This document shows, one piece after another, positions 8,951 through 18,054 of a DNA stretch of 56,733 nucleotides (position 1 is its first letter; each line of letters begins with the position of its first letter). Both the position numbers and the translations under genes were made by a program. Under the pieces are notes generated by a model. That model saw nothing but the letters and a program-made list of their open reading frames with translations. It was not told the origin of the DNA and did no database searches. This stretch comes from DASRJG01 sp032124015 (GTDB taxonomy: Bacteria > Acidobacteriota > Polarisedimenticolia > Polarisedimenticolales > DASRJG01), in contig JAQBEH010000034.1 in NCBI GenBank assembly GCA_032124015.1, forward strand, positions 1 through 56,733, in the 5' to 3' direction.

Positions 8951-10420
8951 TCAGCGCCCCAGATCGATCCAAACGCTCTTCGTCTCGAGGTAGCCGTCGA
9001 TTGCTTCCATTCCCAGATCTCGCCCGAAGCCGCTCGCTTTGAACCCGCCGAACGGAAGCGACGGGTCGTAGAGGTTGTATGTGTTCACCCAGACCGTTCC
9101 GGCGCGGATCGCGCGCGCCACCCTGTGCGCCTTGGCGACGTCGCGCGTCCAGACACCGGCGGCGAGGCCGTAGACCGTGGCATTCGCCTTGGCGACGACG
9201 TCGTTCACGTCATCAAAGGGAAGCACCGCCAGCACGGGTCCGAAGATCTCCTCGCGGGCGATTTTCATGTCGGGCGTGACGCCGTCAAAAACCGTCGGCC
9301 GCAAGAAATACCCTTTCCCTCCGTTGACCTCCGAGGCGCGCCGTCCACCCGCCGCGACGCGCGCTCCGTCTTTCGTCCCCGAAGCAATGTAGCTCAGCAC
9401 CGTGTCCAACTGACCCGCTGAAACGACCGGCCCCATGCGCGTACCCTTCTCACGGGGGTCGCCGAGAACGATCGCGTCCGTGCGTTCGGCAAGCTGCGCG
9501 ACGAAGCTGTCGTGGATCGACTTCTCGACGAAAAGACGCGAACCGGCCGCGCACACCTCGCCCTTGTTGTAGAAGATCCCGTTGAATGCGCCGCGCAACG
9601 CCGCTTCCTGATCGGCGTCGGCGAAGACGATATTCGGAGACTTCCCACCCAGTTCGACCGACACGCGCTTTAGCGTTGAGGCCGCTTCGCGGAGAATCGT
9701 CTTGCCAACCTCCGTGCTTCCGGTGAACGCGACCTTGTCGACTCCGGGGTGACGCACCAGCGCCATGCCGGCCCCCGATCCCGCCCCGGGGAGAACCTGC
9801 AACACGCCCGGTGGAAGTCCGGCATCCAGTCCGATTCTCCCTAATTCGATGGCCGTGAGCGGCGTCTGGCTCGCCGGTTTTAGGATCACGCAGCAACCGG
9901 CGGCAAGCGCCGGCGCCACCTTCCACGACGACAACAGGAACGGGAAGTTCCAAGGCACGATGGCCGCCACGACGCCGACGGGTTCCTTGAGAGTGAACAG
10001 GAACGCGTCGGAGCGACTGGCGGGCGTGCGTCCGGCGATCTTCGAGGCGGCACCCGCGTAGAACTGGAAGATCTGCGCGGCCATCGGCAACTCGATCTTG
10101 CCGGAATCGAACAGCGTCTTGCCGGTATCCAGGGTCTCCAGGAGCGAAAGGTGCGCCAATCGTTCGAGGATCAGTTCGCCCATGCGCCAGAGGATCTTGC
10201 CGCGTTCGGCCGCGGGCATCTTCGCCCAGGGCCCGGACTCCAAGGCCTTGCGTGCCGCCGTGACCGCGGCGTCGACGTCCTCTTCGCCCGCTTCGGCGAT
10301 CTGGGTGATGACGCTTTCGTCGGAGGGATTGATGGTCGCAAACGATTTTCCGGATCGGGCATCCGCCCACTGTCCGTCGATTAGAAGTCGTCCGGGCTCG
10401 GGCGCAACGGTCTGGGGCAT
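8951..10420 (-). CDS. NAD(P)-dependent aldehyde dehydrogenase
   Basis: A 489-aa aldehyde dehydrogenase of normal length that oxidises aldehydes to acids in the cytosol. All key residues are visible: oxyanion N158 in PWNFP, cofactor-binding K181 in KPAS, the glycine motif FTGSTEVG (232-239), general base E256 in ELGGKSPN and nucleophile C290 in GEVCAAGSRL. A ribosome binding site GGAGACCAC precedes the ATG. The profile suggests a broad-range betaine- or phenylacetaldehyde-like member, but the substrate is unknown. It lies between the dGTPase (14 nt upstream) and the alcohol dehydrogenase. Confidence 0.95.
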   Translation of the reverse strand: MPQTVAPEPGRLLIDGQWADARSGKSFATINPSDESVITQIAEAGEEDVDAAVTAARKALESGPWAKMPAAERGKILWRMGELILERLAHLSLLETLDTGKTLFDSGKIELPMAAQIFQFYAGAASKIAGRTPASRSDAFLFTLKEPVGVVAAIVPWNFPFLLSSWKVAPALAAGCCVILKPASQTPLTAIELGRIGLDAGLPPGVLQVLPGAGSGAGMALVRHPGVDKVAFTGSTEVGKTILREAASTLKRVSVELGGKSPNIVFADADQEAALRGAFNGIFYNKGEVCAAGSRLFVEKSIHDSFVAQLAERTDAIVLGDPREKGTRMGPVVSAGQLDTVLSYIASGTKDGARVAAGGRRASEVNGGKGYFLRPTVFDGVTPDMKIAREEIFGPVLAVLPFDDVNDVVAKANATVYGLAAGVWTRDVAKAHRVARAIRAGTVWVNTYNLYDPSLPFGGFKASGFGRDLGMEAIDGYLETKSVWIDLGR

Positions 10421-10434
10421 GTGGTCTCCTGGTA

Positions 10435-11595
10435 TCAGACCCGCAGGGTCGGATCGAAAAGTCGCTGGTATTCCTCACTGGCATAACGATCGGTCATCCC
10501 GGCGATGTAGTCGGCGATGGCGCGATGAACGCCCTCGACCTCAACCGCGCGGCGTGCGTCGTCGGGGAGGAGCCTCGGGTTCTCGAGATAGCGCTCGCAC
10601 AGAGCACGCAGCACGCGGCTCGCCTTGTCTTTCATCCGTTCGATCCGATGATGCTGATAGAGGTGGGTCCGCAAGTACGTCTTGAGCGCGCGGTTTTGGT
10701 CGTGGGCCCCGAGCGAGAGTCCGGCCAGCAACCGGCCCGCATCGCGAACGTCCTCCACCGTCGTCACCCCCGCGCCTTGGATGCCGGACCCGGTTGTTTC
10801 GATCAGGTCGGTCACGAGCACGTTGATCACGCCGCGAAGCGCGACGGTCCGCACACGGCGGGGATCCGCCTCAGGCCAGCGCGCTCGCGCCCGTCGGAGC
10901 GGCTCGCCGAACAGGGGCACGGCCTCGGCCAGGGCCTCGGTTTCCAGCAGACCCGAGGACAGGCCATCGTCGATGTCATGGTGGTTGTAAGCGATTTCGT
11001 CGACGAGGTCGATCAACTGCGCCTCGAGCGTCGGCTGCCGGGCGGGCTCGTATTCCGAAAACTCGGGAGCGTCGGCGGGGACGATCGGCCCGGAGTGCTT
11101 CGCGATCCCCTCGCGCACCTCCCAGGTCAGGTTCAACCCGGGGAAATCAGGATAACGCTCCTCGAGGAATTCGACGATGCGCAAGGTCTGGCGGTTGTGG
11201 TTGAATCCCCCGTGCCCTTGCATGAACTCGTCGAGAACTTCTTCGCCAAGGTGCCCGAACGGCGTGTGCCCCAGATCGTGCGACAACGCGAGCGACTCCA
11301 CGAGATCTTCGTTCAGGCCGAGCGCGCGAGCGACGGTTCTCCCGATCTGGCTGACCTCGATTGAGTGCGTCAGCCGCGTTCGGTAATGATCCCCTTCGTG
11401 GTTGACGAAAACCTGCGTCTTGTACTCGAGCCGGCGGAACGCCCTGGCATGCACGATGCGGTCGCGGTCCCGCTGATAGAGCGAGCGGTAACCGTGATGG
11501 GCTTCAGGAAAACGGCGGCCGCGGGACAGCGCGCTCGTTTGGGCGTAGGGAGCGAGTGCTCCCTCCACGCGTTCGAGTGACGGGAGAATCGACAT
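10435..11595 (-). CDS. dgt: Deoxyguanosinetriphosphate triphosphohydrolase-like HD protein
   Basis: An HD-superfamily metal-dependent hydrolase of 386 aa that removes triphosphate from dNTPs. The N-terminus SRGRRFPE and then H77 and the HD doublet H106-D107 (ALSHDLGHTPFGH) match the family signature. The chosen ATG gives the family's usual N-terminus but has no convincing ribosome binding site, and an in-frame extension to 11706 would overlap the upstream gene. Its job is probably dNTP pool control. Confidence 0.9.
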   Translation of the reverse strand: MSILPSLERVEGALAPYAQTSALSRGRRFPEAHHGYRSLYQRDRDRIVHARAFRRLEYKTQVFVNHEGDHYRTRLTHSIEVSQIGRTVARALGLNEDLVESLALSHDLGHTPFGHLGEEVLDEFMQGHGGFNHNRQTLRIVEFLEERYPDFPGLNLTWEVREGIAKHSGPIVPADAPEFSEYEPARQPTLEAQLIDLVDEIAYNHHDIDDGLSSGLLETEALAEAVPLFGEPLRRARARWPEADPRRVRTVALRGVINVLVTDLIETTGSGIQGAGVTTVEDVRDAGRLLAGLSLGAHDQNRALKTYLRTHLYQHHRIERMKDKASRVLRALCERYLENPRLLPDDARRAVEVEGVHRAIADYIAGMTDRYASEEYQRLFDPTLRV

Positions 11596-11681
11596 GGGAG
11601 GAGGGTAACGGGAGGGACCGAAGGCGTCAACGGAGGGCGCGGTTGGCACCGCACCCCCCTTCGGACCGCGAACTATGAACC

Positions 11682-12005
11682 CTACGCTTGGAAGCTCTGG
11701 CCGCAACCACAGCTGCCGGAAGAGTTCGGATTCTCGATTTTGAAGCCGGAGCCCTCAAGGCTCTCGATGTAGTCGATCTTGACGCCGTCGAGGTACATTC
11801 CGGACATCGCATCGACGTAGACCTTGAGGCCGTCGATTTCGAGAACGTTGTCGTTCGGCTTTTCCTCGTTGTCGAAGGTGAGTCCGTACTGGAAACCAGA
11901 GCACCCGCCGCCCTGGACCGCGACACGGAGCCCGTAGCCGGTCTTGTTGTCCGTCGTGAGGAGTTCCTTCACCTTGCTGACGGCACGCTCGCTCAACTGG
12001 ATCAT
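11682..12005 (-). CDS. erpA: Iron-sulfur cluster insertion protein, ErpA/IscA family
   Basis: A-type carrier of 107 aa that delivers Fe-S clusters to apoproteins in the cytosol. The three conserved cysteines are C35 (GGGCSGF) and C99/C101 (SGSCGCGQSF). GGAGGACAGACG precedes the ATG at 12005, which sets the start; a longer open frame upstream lacks similarity. It is the first gene of a minus-strand run leading to dgt. No isc or suf genes are in the window, so ErpA is a family-level assignment. Confidence 0.93.
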   Translation of the reverse strand: MIQLSERAVSKVKELLTTDNKTGYGLRVAVQGGGCSGFQYGLTFDNEEKPNDNVLEIDGLKVYVDAMSGMYLDGVKIDYIESLEGSGFKIENPNSSGSCGCGQSFQA

Positions 12006-12181
12006 CGTCTGTCCTCCGCTCGATCGTTCTTCGCACCCACGGGAGTACGAGTCCACGGCTCCAGTTAAAAGGTACGGTATGGCCTCCGCTTCGTCAATAC
12101 AGAACCGGGCGGGTCCCCATTCGGACGGCTTGCGGGGCCGATCGCCGAGGGGCTACCCTCCGCGGGCCAGGAGGGTTCCGC

Positions 12182-12349
12182 GTGGCCGCTAGCAAACGTC
12201 TTCAAATCCAGATTCCACTCCCCTACGGGCGCGAGCCGAGAAACGACGAGCGCATCAGGCGTCAACTCGACCTCGGCTGGCGCATTGCTCAGTTGCAGCG
12301 CCTCTCCGACCAGGAAGTGCTCGTGACGTTCGAGTCGTCATCGTCCTGA
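12182..12349 (+). CDS. Small conserved-looking protein, unknown function
   Basis: A 55-codon gene starting at GTG with a strong AGGAGGG ribosome binding site eight bases upstream. The product is highly charged: a beta-like start (KRLQIQIPLPYGRE), then a basic helix (NDERIRRQLDLGWRIAQLQRLSD) and a beta-like end (EVLVTFE), with a poly-serine tail. The pattern looks like a small regulatory or ribosome-associated protein. It is divergent from erpA and convergent with kbl. I do not recognise the family. Confidence 0.6.
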   Translation: MAASKRLQIQIPLPYGREPRNDERIRRQLDLGWRIAQLQRLSDQEVLVTFESSSS

Positions 12350-12375
12350 CGGGCATCCGGGCGTTCGCCCCCTCC

Positions 12376-13563
12376 TCAGATCAGCCCCAGCGTCGCCCCG
12401 ACTCTCTTGAACGCGGCCAGCGCGAAGTCCAGATCGTCTCTTGTGTGCGCGGCCGAGATCTGACAGCGCACGCGGGCGTGACCCTGCGGCACGACGGGAT
12501 AGCCGAAGCCGGTGACGAACACGCCCTCATCGAGCATCAACTCGCTTGCGCGAATCGCCTTGGCGGTCTCACCCAGGATGATCGGGACAATCGGTGTCTC
12601 GCCCGGCACCGGATGCAACCCCATTTCCTTGAGGCTCGAGCGGAAGTAGTTGGAGTTTTCACGCAGTCGCGTGACGCGATCCGGGTGCGTTTCGAGGAAA
12701 CGCACCGCCGCGAGAGCGCTCGCGGCCACGGTAGGGGGGAGCGCATTCGAGAACAACTGCGGGCGCGAGCGCTGGATCAGGTAGTCGACGAGGGCCGCCG
12801 ACCCGGCCGTGAACCCGCCGGCGGCCCCTCCGAGGGCCTTTCCGAGAGTCGAGGTGATGATGTCCACGGAGCCCAAGAGCCCGTAGTGCTCAGCGGTCCC
12901 GCGACCGGTGGCGCCCAAGACGCCGGTCGCGTGGGAATCGTCGACCACAACCACGGCGTCGTGCACTCGCGCCAAGGCGACGATCTCGGGAAGCTTGGCG
13001 ATGTCCCCTTCCATGCTGAACACGCCGTCGGTGACGATCATGCGCGTTCGCGCCGCGGCGGTCTCTTCGAGGATCGCCCGGAGCTCCGTCATGTCCGCGT
13101 GCTTGTAGACGCGGCGCGAGGCCTTGCACAACCTCACGCTGTCGATGATGCTGGCGTGGTTCAACGCGTCCGAGATGACGACGTCCGCCTCGCCGAGGAC
13201 CGTCGGCATCAGGCCCTCGTTCGCCGTCCAGCAGGACACGTACGACAGCGCGGCCTCCGTTCCGACGAAACGGGCGAGCGCCTGTTCCAACTCCCTGTGG
13301 ATCGTGAACGTTCCGCAGATGAAGCGGACGGATCCGGTGCCGGCGCCAAAGCGGTCGAGCGCCGCCTTCCCCGCCTCGATCACCTCGGGCACGTCGCAGA
13401 GTCCGACGTAGTTGTTCGAAGAGAGGATCAGGACCCGGCCGCGACCCTCCATCGTGACCCAGGCCGACTGCGGGCTGTCGAGGTGGTTGAGTCGCTTGTA
13501 GACCCCGTCACGGCGAAACCCGTCGATCTCTTCCGCGAGCCGGACGTCGAGCCCGTTTGTCAT
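12376..13563 (-). CDS. kbl: Glycine C-acetyltransferase / 2-amino-3-ketobutyrate CoA ligase
   Basis: A PLP-dependent alpha-oxoamine synthase of 395 aa, the length of Kbl (398 in E. coli). It cleaves 2-amino-3-oxobutyrate with CoA to glycine and acetyl-CoA. Visible motifs are SNNYVGLCDVPEV, GTGSVRFICGT, DDSHATGVLG and the PLP lysine in STLGKALGGAAGG. The start at 13563 overlaps the stop of the upstream gene as ATGA. The usual partner threonine dehydrogenase is not adjacent. 8-amino-7-oxononanoate synthase (bioF) is a close relative; no biotin genes are nearby and the motifs favour Kbl. Confidence 0.88.
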   Translation of the reverse strand: MTNGLDVRLAEEIDGFRRDGVYKRLNHLDSPQSAWVTMEGRGRVLILSSNNYVGLCDVPEVIEAGKAALDRFGAGTGSVRFICGTFTIHRELEQALARFVGTEAALSYVSCWTANEGLMPTVLGEADVVISDALNHASIIDSVRLCKASRRVYKHADMTELRAILEETAAARTRMIVTDGVFSMEGDIAKLPEIVALARVHDAVVVVDDSHATGVLGATGRGTAEHYGLLGSVDIITSTLGKALGGAAGGFTAGSAALVDYLIQRSRPQLFSNALPPTVAASALAAVRFLETHPDRVTRLRENSNYFRSSLKEMGLHPVPGETPIVPIILGETAKAIRASELMLDEGVFVTGFGYPVVPQGHARVRCQISAAHTRDDLDFALAAFKRVGATLGLI

Positions 13564-13832
13564 GGGCGCGGCGTCCCCGGCTCGGGAGCCGGCGCTTCCG
13601 CGCCCGGCAACATCAAGAAGGCGCGGGCCTGCTCGAGCAGGAACTCGAAATGCTTCGGGTCGAGAGGACTGAGGCGATACTCGTTGATGTACTTGACCTG
13701 CATCCCGAGCCACTCCTTCCAGCAGGCGGCACAGACGTTCGCGAGAATCGTCTGACCCGCCTCGCCCGGAAGCGGCGCGCGCTCGAGACCGGCCGTTTCG
13801 TTCTTGCATCGCGTGCATGTGACGATGGCCAT
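13560..13832 (-). CDS. Fe(2+)-trafficking/oxidative-damage protection protein, YggX-like
   Basis: A 90-aa cytosolic protein. The pattern CTRCKNETAGLERAPLPGE, then ILANVCAACWKEWLGMQV, then INEYRLSPLDPKHFEFL parallels E. coli YggX, which protects Fe-S enzymes from oxidation. Unlike E. coli YggX it has two CxxC pairs (C6/C9 and one in VCAAC), so it may bind zinc or iron; cysteine-rich versions occur in other phyla. The C-terminal tail is proline/alanine rich. Its ATGA overlap with kbl shows co-translation. Confidence 0.75.
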   Translation of the reverse strand: MAIVTCTRCKNETAGLERAPLPGEAGQTILANVCAACWKEWLGMQVKYINEYRLSPLDPKHFEFLLEQARAFLMLPGAEAPAPEPGTPRP

Positions 13833-13908
13833 GGTGTGTGCTCCTCAGGGTCGATGAAACCGTGCCCACATTAGCAGGTCGGGATAGGATAACCGCGAAG
13901 GAGACGCC

Positions 13909-14187
13909 ATGGCCGACGAGCGTGAAATCCACATCAAGATCCCCGAGGAGATTCTCCGCGGCGTGTACGCGAACCAGATGGTGGTCCGGCACAGCCGAGA
14001 GGAATTCGTCATCGACTTCATCAACGTCTGCCCGCCGGAGGGCATCGTGAATGCCCGCGTCATCGTCTCTCCTGGGCACCTCAAGCGCATGGTCGCCGCC
14101 CTCGGGGAGAACCTCGCGCGTTACGAGCAGCGGTTCGGCTCCGTGACGATCTCGGAGGCGCCACCCGACCCGAAGTTCCAGAACTGA
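13909..14187 (+). CDS. DUF3467 family protein
   Basis: A 92-aa soluble protein. The core VYANQMVVRHSREEFVIDF and the PPEGIVNARVIVSPGHLKRM segment are typical of DUF3467, whose members are small proteins of unknown function found beside varied genes. GGAGACGCC sets the ATG. It is divergent from the YggX-like gene with 76 nt between starts. Confidence 0.88.
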   Translation: MADEREIHIKIPEEILRGVYANQMVVRHSREEFVIDFINVCPPEGIVNARVIVSPGHLKRMVAALGENLARYEQRFGSVTISEAPPDPKFQN

Positions 14188-14197
14188 AACGACGGCC

Positions 14198-14728
14198 TTA
14201 GTCTCCCCGCCCGTGGCGTCTTAGCTCGCCCACCACATGGGCGATCTCCGGCAAGACGAGGCGCGTGAGCGCGAGCGTCACCGCCGCGGGGGATCCCGGA
14301 AGCAGGAAGACCGGCGTGCCGCGGACGACGCCGGCGGTCGCGCGGCTCAGCATCGCCCGGCTACCGATCGCCTCGAAGGAAAGCACGCGAAACAGCTCGC
14401 CGAAGCCGTCGATCCGGACGTCGAACAACTCGGACACCGCTTCGACCGTGCGGTCTCTCGCCGAGAGTCCCGTGCCGCCGCTGGAGACGATCACGTCGCA
14501 GGCCGTATCGAGCGCCCACGTGAGCACCTGCTCTTTGACCGCCGGTGGTTCGTCGGGAACGATCGCGGCCGCGAACACGCCGTGGCCTGATGCCGAAACG
14601 AGCTCGCGCATCAGGCGTCCCGAAACGTCGTCGTCGCTTTGGCGTGTGTCGCTGACGGTGAGGAGCCCGAAGGCGAGACTCCCGATCGCATCGCTGGAAC
14701 CACCGTGAGGAGCGTGACGCGCGCTCAT
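14198..14728 (-). CDS. moaB: Molybdopterin biosynthesis protein MoaB/MogA family
   Basis: A 176-aa MoCF-biosynthesis-domain protein that adenylylates molybdopterin before metal insertion. Visible motifs are LTVSDTRQ near the start, VIVSSGGTGLSARD (nucleotide-binding) and LLPGSPAAVTLAL. It starts inside the dxs stop codon (ATGA), an unexpected pairing. No other molybdenum cofactor genes are in the window. MoaB and MogA cannot be separated here. Confidence 0.9.
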   Translation of the reverse strand: MSARHAPHGGSSDAIGSLAFGLLTVSDTRQSDDDVSGRLMRELVSASGHGVFAAAIVPDEPPAVKEQVLTWALDTACDVIVSSGGTGLSARDRTVEAVSELFDVRIDGFGELFRVLSFEAIGSRAMLSRATAGVVRGTPVFLLPGSPAAVTLALTRLVLPEIAHVVGELRRHGRGD

Positions 14729-16641
14729 CGCTGCGTGGCGGCTCGTACATGCCGGAGGATCCCGGCAGAGTCCAGACCGACCTCGGCGAGAAGTTCGGCG
14801 CGCGAGCCGTGGGTGACGAAGTCATCCCCGAGCCCGAGACGCAAAACGGCGTCGCGGGACAGTCCCTCGTCGGAAAGAGCTTGCAGGATGCCCTCGCCGA
14901 ATCCCCCCGGGAGATTGTTCTCTTCGATCGTCACGAGGAGCTTCGCCGTCCTTCTCAGATGTCGCAACGTGGGGCGATCGAGCGGCTTGACGAATCGGCA
15001 GTTCGCAACACCTGCCGAGAGGCCCTGCGCCAGAAGCTCACGGCATACAGTCCTGGCGGTTTCGACCATGGATCCGACGGCGAGGAGCATGACGTCGCTC
15101 CCCTCGTTCAGGACTTCCCACGAGCCGATGGGAAGAATTTTCGGAAGCCGCAGAGGGTCGAACCCCTCCGGCACCGTGTCCCGCGGATAGCGAATGGCGA
15201 ACGGCGCGGCGTCTTGCGAGAGCGCCGTCCACAAGAGATCCCGCAGTTCGTTGCCGTCCCGCGGCGCCGACACGACCATTCCAGGCACGCAGCGCATGTA
15301 CGACAAATCGAGAACACCGTGGTGCGTCGGGCCGTCGGCCCCGACCACCCCCGCGCGGTCGATCGCGAAAACCACCGGGACCTGCTGCAGCGCGACGTCG
15401 TGAACCACTTGGTCGAAGGCACGCTGGAGAAACGTCGAGTAGATCGTCGCGACCGGCCTCGCTCCCTCGCACGCCATGCCTGCGGCAAAGCAGACCCCGT
15501 GAGCCTCTGCGATTCCGACGTCGTGGAAACGTGCGGGAAACGCCTCCTTGAATCCGTTGAGTCCCGTCCCCGAGGGCATCGCGGCTGTTATGGCGACCAT
15601 TTTGGGAAAGACGGCGGCTGCCTCGAGCATCGCCTGGCCGAACACGGCGGTGTAACCAGGCCGTCCAGGCGAATCGCTGGGGATCGCCTTCCCCGTGATT
15701 TTGTCGAACGGCGCCACCCCGTGGAAGCCCTCGTGGTCGGCCTCGGCGGCGGGAAGTCCCTTCCCTTTGAGGGTCATCACGTGCAGGAGCACCGGCCCCC
15801 GCCGATCGAGGACCTTCGGGAGGAGGTCGAGGAGCATCGGGAGGTCGTGACCATCGACGGGACCGATGTAGTTGAAGCCGAGCGCCTCGAACAATCCACC
15901 AGGCACGAGGGCCGTTTTGATCGCCGACTCGAGCCGCGTCGCGAGAGTGCGCGCCGTTCCTCCGACCCGCGGTAGGCGCCCGACCGCGTCGAGACCTCCT
16001 TTGCGCAGCCGGCGGAGACTCGGATTCGTTTGGATGTTCGTCAGATAGTGCGCCAGAGCCCCGACGTTGGGCGAGATCGACATGCCATTGTCGTTCAGGA
16101 TGACGAGCAGGTCGCGAGCCGAATGACCCGCGTTATTCAGCGCCTCGTAGGCGAGACCGCCGGTCATGGCGCCATCGCCCATGATGGCGACGACCTTTCG
16201 CTTGGCCCCGACGAGGTCGCGCGCCGCAGCCAGGCCGAGCGCCGCCGAAATGGCCGTCGAGGCGTGGCCCGCGCCAAAGGTGTCGTACGGGCTCTCCGCG
16301 CGCTTCAAGAACCCGGAGATGCCGCCGTACTGGCGGATGCCCCACAGCGCGGTCTTGCGGCCGGTGAGCACCTTATGCACGTAGGCCTGGTGGCCCGTAT
16401 CCCAGACTACGCGATCATCCGGGAGATCGAGAACGCGCGTGAGGGCGACGGTCAACTCCACGACGCCGAGGCTCGCCCCGAGGTGTCCCCCTTTTTGCGA
16501 CACGACGTCCACGATGTATTCGCGGATCTCCGCACAAAGGGTCGCGAGTTCGGTCGGCGTGAGCCCCTTCAAATCGGCAGGCCCGGTCACCCGGTCGAGG
16601 ATCGCACCCGTGCCCAAGCGGTCCCTAACGACGTCGTCCAT
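14725..16641 (-). CDS. dxs: 1-deoxy-D-xylulose-5-phosphate synthase
   Basis: Thiamine-diphosphate transketolase-like enzyme of 638 aa that makes DXP from pyruvate and glyceraldehyde 3-phosphate, the first step of the MEP isoprenoid pathway. Signatures are WDTGHQAYVHKVLTGR, the TPP/Mg motif GDGAMTGGLAYEALNNAG and DRAGVVGADGPTHHG. The length is normal. A GAGG sequence precedes the ATG. The P-loop kinase gene lies upstream in the same direction, after a 55-nt gap. Confidence 0.98.
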   Translation of the reverse strand: MDDVVRDRLGTGAILDRVTGPADLKGLTPTELATLCAEIREYIVDVVSQKGGHLGASLGVVELTVALTRVLDLPDDRVVWDTGHQAYVHKVLTGRKTALWGIRQYGGISGFLKRAESPYDTFGAGHASTAISAALGLAAARDLVGAKRKVVAIMGDGAMTGGLAYEALNNAGHSARDLLVILNDNGMSISPNVGALAHYLTNIQTNPSLRRLRKGGLDAVGRLPRVGGTARTLATRLESAIKTALVPGGLFEALGFNYIGPVDGHDLPMLLDLLPKVLDRRGPVLLHVMTLKGKGLPAAEADHEGFHGVAPFDKITGKAIPSDSPGRPGYTAVFGQAMLEAAAVFPKMVAITAAMPSGTGLNGFKEAFPARFHDVGIAEAHGVCFAAGMACEGARPVATIYSTFLQRAFDQVVHDVALQQVPVVFAIDRAGVVGADGPTHHGVLDLSYMRCVPGMVVSAPRDGNELRDLLWTALSQDAAPFAIRYPRDTVPEGFDPLRLPKILPIGSWEVLNEGSDVMLLAVGSMVETARTVCRELLAQGLSAGVANCRFVKPLDRPTLRHLRRTAKLLVTIEENNLPGGFGEGILQALSDEGLSRDAVLRLGLGDDFVTHGSRAELLAEVGLDSAGILRHVRAATQR

Positions 16642-16696
16642 GGGAATTCCTCTCTCGACGTCACTCTAGCAGCGCGGCCTCGGTCCTTGCCGAAGG

Positions 16697-17257
16697 CTAA
16701 CGTGCCCTCGGTACCGCGCCAAGAGATCGGAGGAGGTCGTCGACCTTTCGATGGAGGAGGTCGAGATCTCCGTTGTTGTCGAGGACCCGATCCGCGAGGG
16801 CGATGGTCGCGCGAAGTTGTTGGCCGGCGGGGTTCGCGCTGTTCTCCTGTTGCTCCTTGACCGTAAACTCCGCGAACGAATCCGGATCACCCGGCCGAGC
16901 CCTGAGTCGCGATCGTGAAAAGCGCAGTTTCGCAGGCGCGTCAACGCCGATAAGAACGAAACCGGGCACCTTTCGAAGCGTTTCGACCTCGGCCGGATTC
17001 CGGATCGAATCGACGGCGTCCCACCCGCCTAGTCGGGGGAGCAATCGCTCCGCAAGAACTCCGAGTCCGCCCTGTTCGCGAAGGAGCGTCCCGACCCGGA
17101 TGAGATGCTCGCGCTCGGGAGGGAGTCCACGCGCGGCGGCCTCCTCGCGTACGATGTCGGAAAGGGAATGAATGGCGAAGCCCCAGGTCCGCAGGTATTC
17201 GGAAACTTCACCCTTGCCCGCGGCATTCGGGCCCGTGACGCCAAGAACAAGACCCAT
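16697..17257 (-). CDS. P-loop nucleoside/dephospho-CoA kinase-like protein
   Basis: A 186-aa AAA-type NTPase fold. Walker A is GPNAAGKGE near the N-terminus, followed by SDIVREEAAARGLPPER and a mid-protein FVLIGVDAPAKLRFSR strand typical of dephospho-CoA kinase and the archaeal-type nucleotide kinases. The in-frame extension to 17377 is low-complexity antisense of the next gene, so the ATG at 17257 is used. It starts four bases after the upstream gene ends. It could supply dephospho-CoA kinase activity, but coaE identity is not proven. Confidence 0.7.
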   Translation of the reverse strand: MGLVLGVTGPNAAGKGEVSEYLRTWGFAIHSLSDIVREEAAARGLPPEREHLIRVGTLLREQGGLGVLAERLLPRLGGWDAVDSIRNPAEVETLRKVPGFVLIGVDAPAKLRFSRSRLRARPGDPDSFAEFTVKEQQENSANPAGQQLRATIALADRVLDNNGDLDLLHRKVDDLLRSLGAVPRAR

Positions 17258-17261
17258 GTTC

Positions 17262-17924
17262 TCAGTGCGTATCGGGAGGGTTCTCGGAATCAGGATCGGG
17301 ATCGACGGCGGGCTGATCGTCCTCAGGCTCGGGGTTGTCGGGCGGGGTCGTCGAGTCCGCCGGAGGCGTCGGGACAAGCGCCAGTTGCACGGCTGGCATC
17401 ACCTTCCCCGGCGGCATGATCACTTGCGGAGGCTCACCGGGTCCCGGTGGCTTCGCCGGATTGAATATACGCCGGCTGTTGACGACGTATTGCTCGATGG
17501 GTGGACTGCCGGCGGCGGCGAGCGGGACCGCATCGGCGGCTTCACCGAGTATCACGCCCGCCTTTCCGTTCGACGGGTGTCGCATGGGACCGTTGGGCCC
17601 CGAGGAACCGCGAATTGAGTTTTCGGTGACGGCGCCGACGGATCCTCCGGCGATCGCTTGATTGGAGGAATGAAAAACCGGGTTGAGAAAAACGTCCCGG
17701 CCGGCGCTCTCGATCTTGTCGACCATCGCCATGGGGAAGGCGATGAAGCTGTTTCCGCCGAGATCGAGTCGTACCATCTGCGTGTCTTTTTCGACGATGT
17801 GGGAACGGACCGTCATCTCGGCGCCGTTGGTGAAGTGGACGATCTCATCGGCAAACGCGGCCAGAGGAAGCGTTCCGATGGCCGCAAGCAACAAGACCAG
17901 GCGACCGAAGCGCTTCGTCGTCAT
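17262..17924 (-). CDS. Secreted proline-rich protein, unknown function
   Basis: A 220-aa exported protein: signal peptide in the first 24 residues (LVLLLAAIGTLPLAAFA), then a compact domain starting EIVHFTNGAEMTVRSH that resembles short beta-sandwich modules in acidobacterial secreted proteins. A long Pro/Asp/Glu-rich tail follows. GGGGAGG precedes the ATG. It shares a short divergent promoter region with the DsbD-alpha-like gene. I do not recognise a function. Confidence 0.65.
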   Translation of the reverse strand: MTTKRFGRLVLLLAAIGTLPLAAFADEIVHFTNGAEMTVRSHIVEKDTQMVRLDLGGNSFIAFPMAMVDKIESAGRDVFLNPVFHSSNQAIAGGSVGAVTENSIRGSSGPNGPMRHPSNGKAGVILGEAADAVPLAAAGSPPIEQYVVNSRRIFNPAKPPGPGEPPQVIMPPGKVMPAVQLALVPTPPADSTTPPDNPEPEDDQPAVDPDPDSENPPDTH

Positions 17925-18018
17925 GGGATCCTCCCCTCCTGATGGATGCTCAACTACAACGGAAGTGTACCCCCACAACCTGGGAGCGACAACCAACGAC
18001 TGAGGCCGGACTCCCACG

Positions 18019-18047
18019 TTGCGGGGTGGACAGACCCACTCTACAAT
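18019..18047 (+). promoter_or_regulatory. Near-consensus promoter predicting a leaderless transcript
   Basis: TTGCGG (18019-18024) and TACAAT (18042-18047) are exactly 17 nt apart. The expected start of transcription is about 18054-18055, which coincides with an ATG at 18055. No ribosome binding site precedes it, consistent with a leaderless mRNA. Confidence 0.55.
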
Positions 18048-18054
18048 GAAGCCG

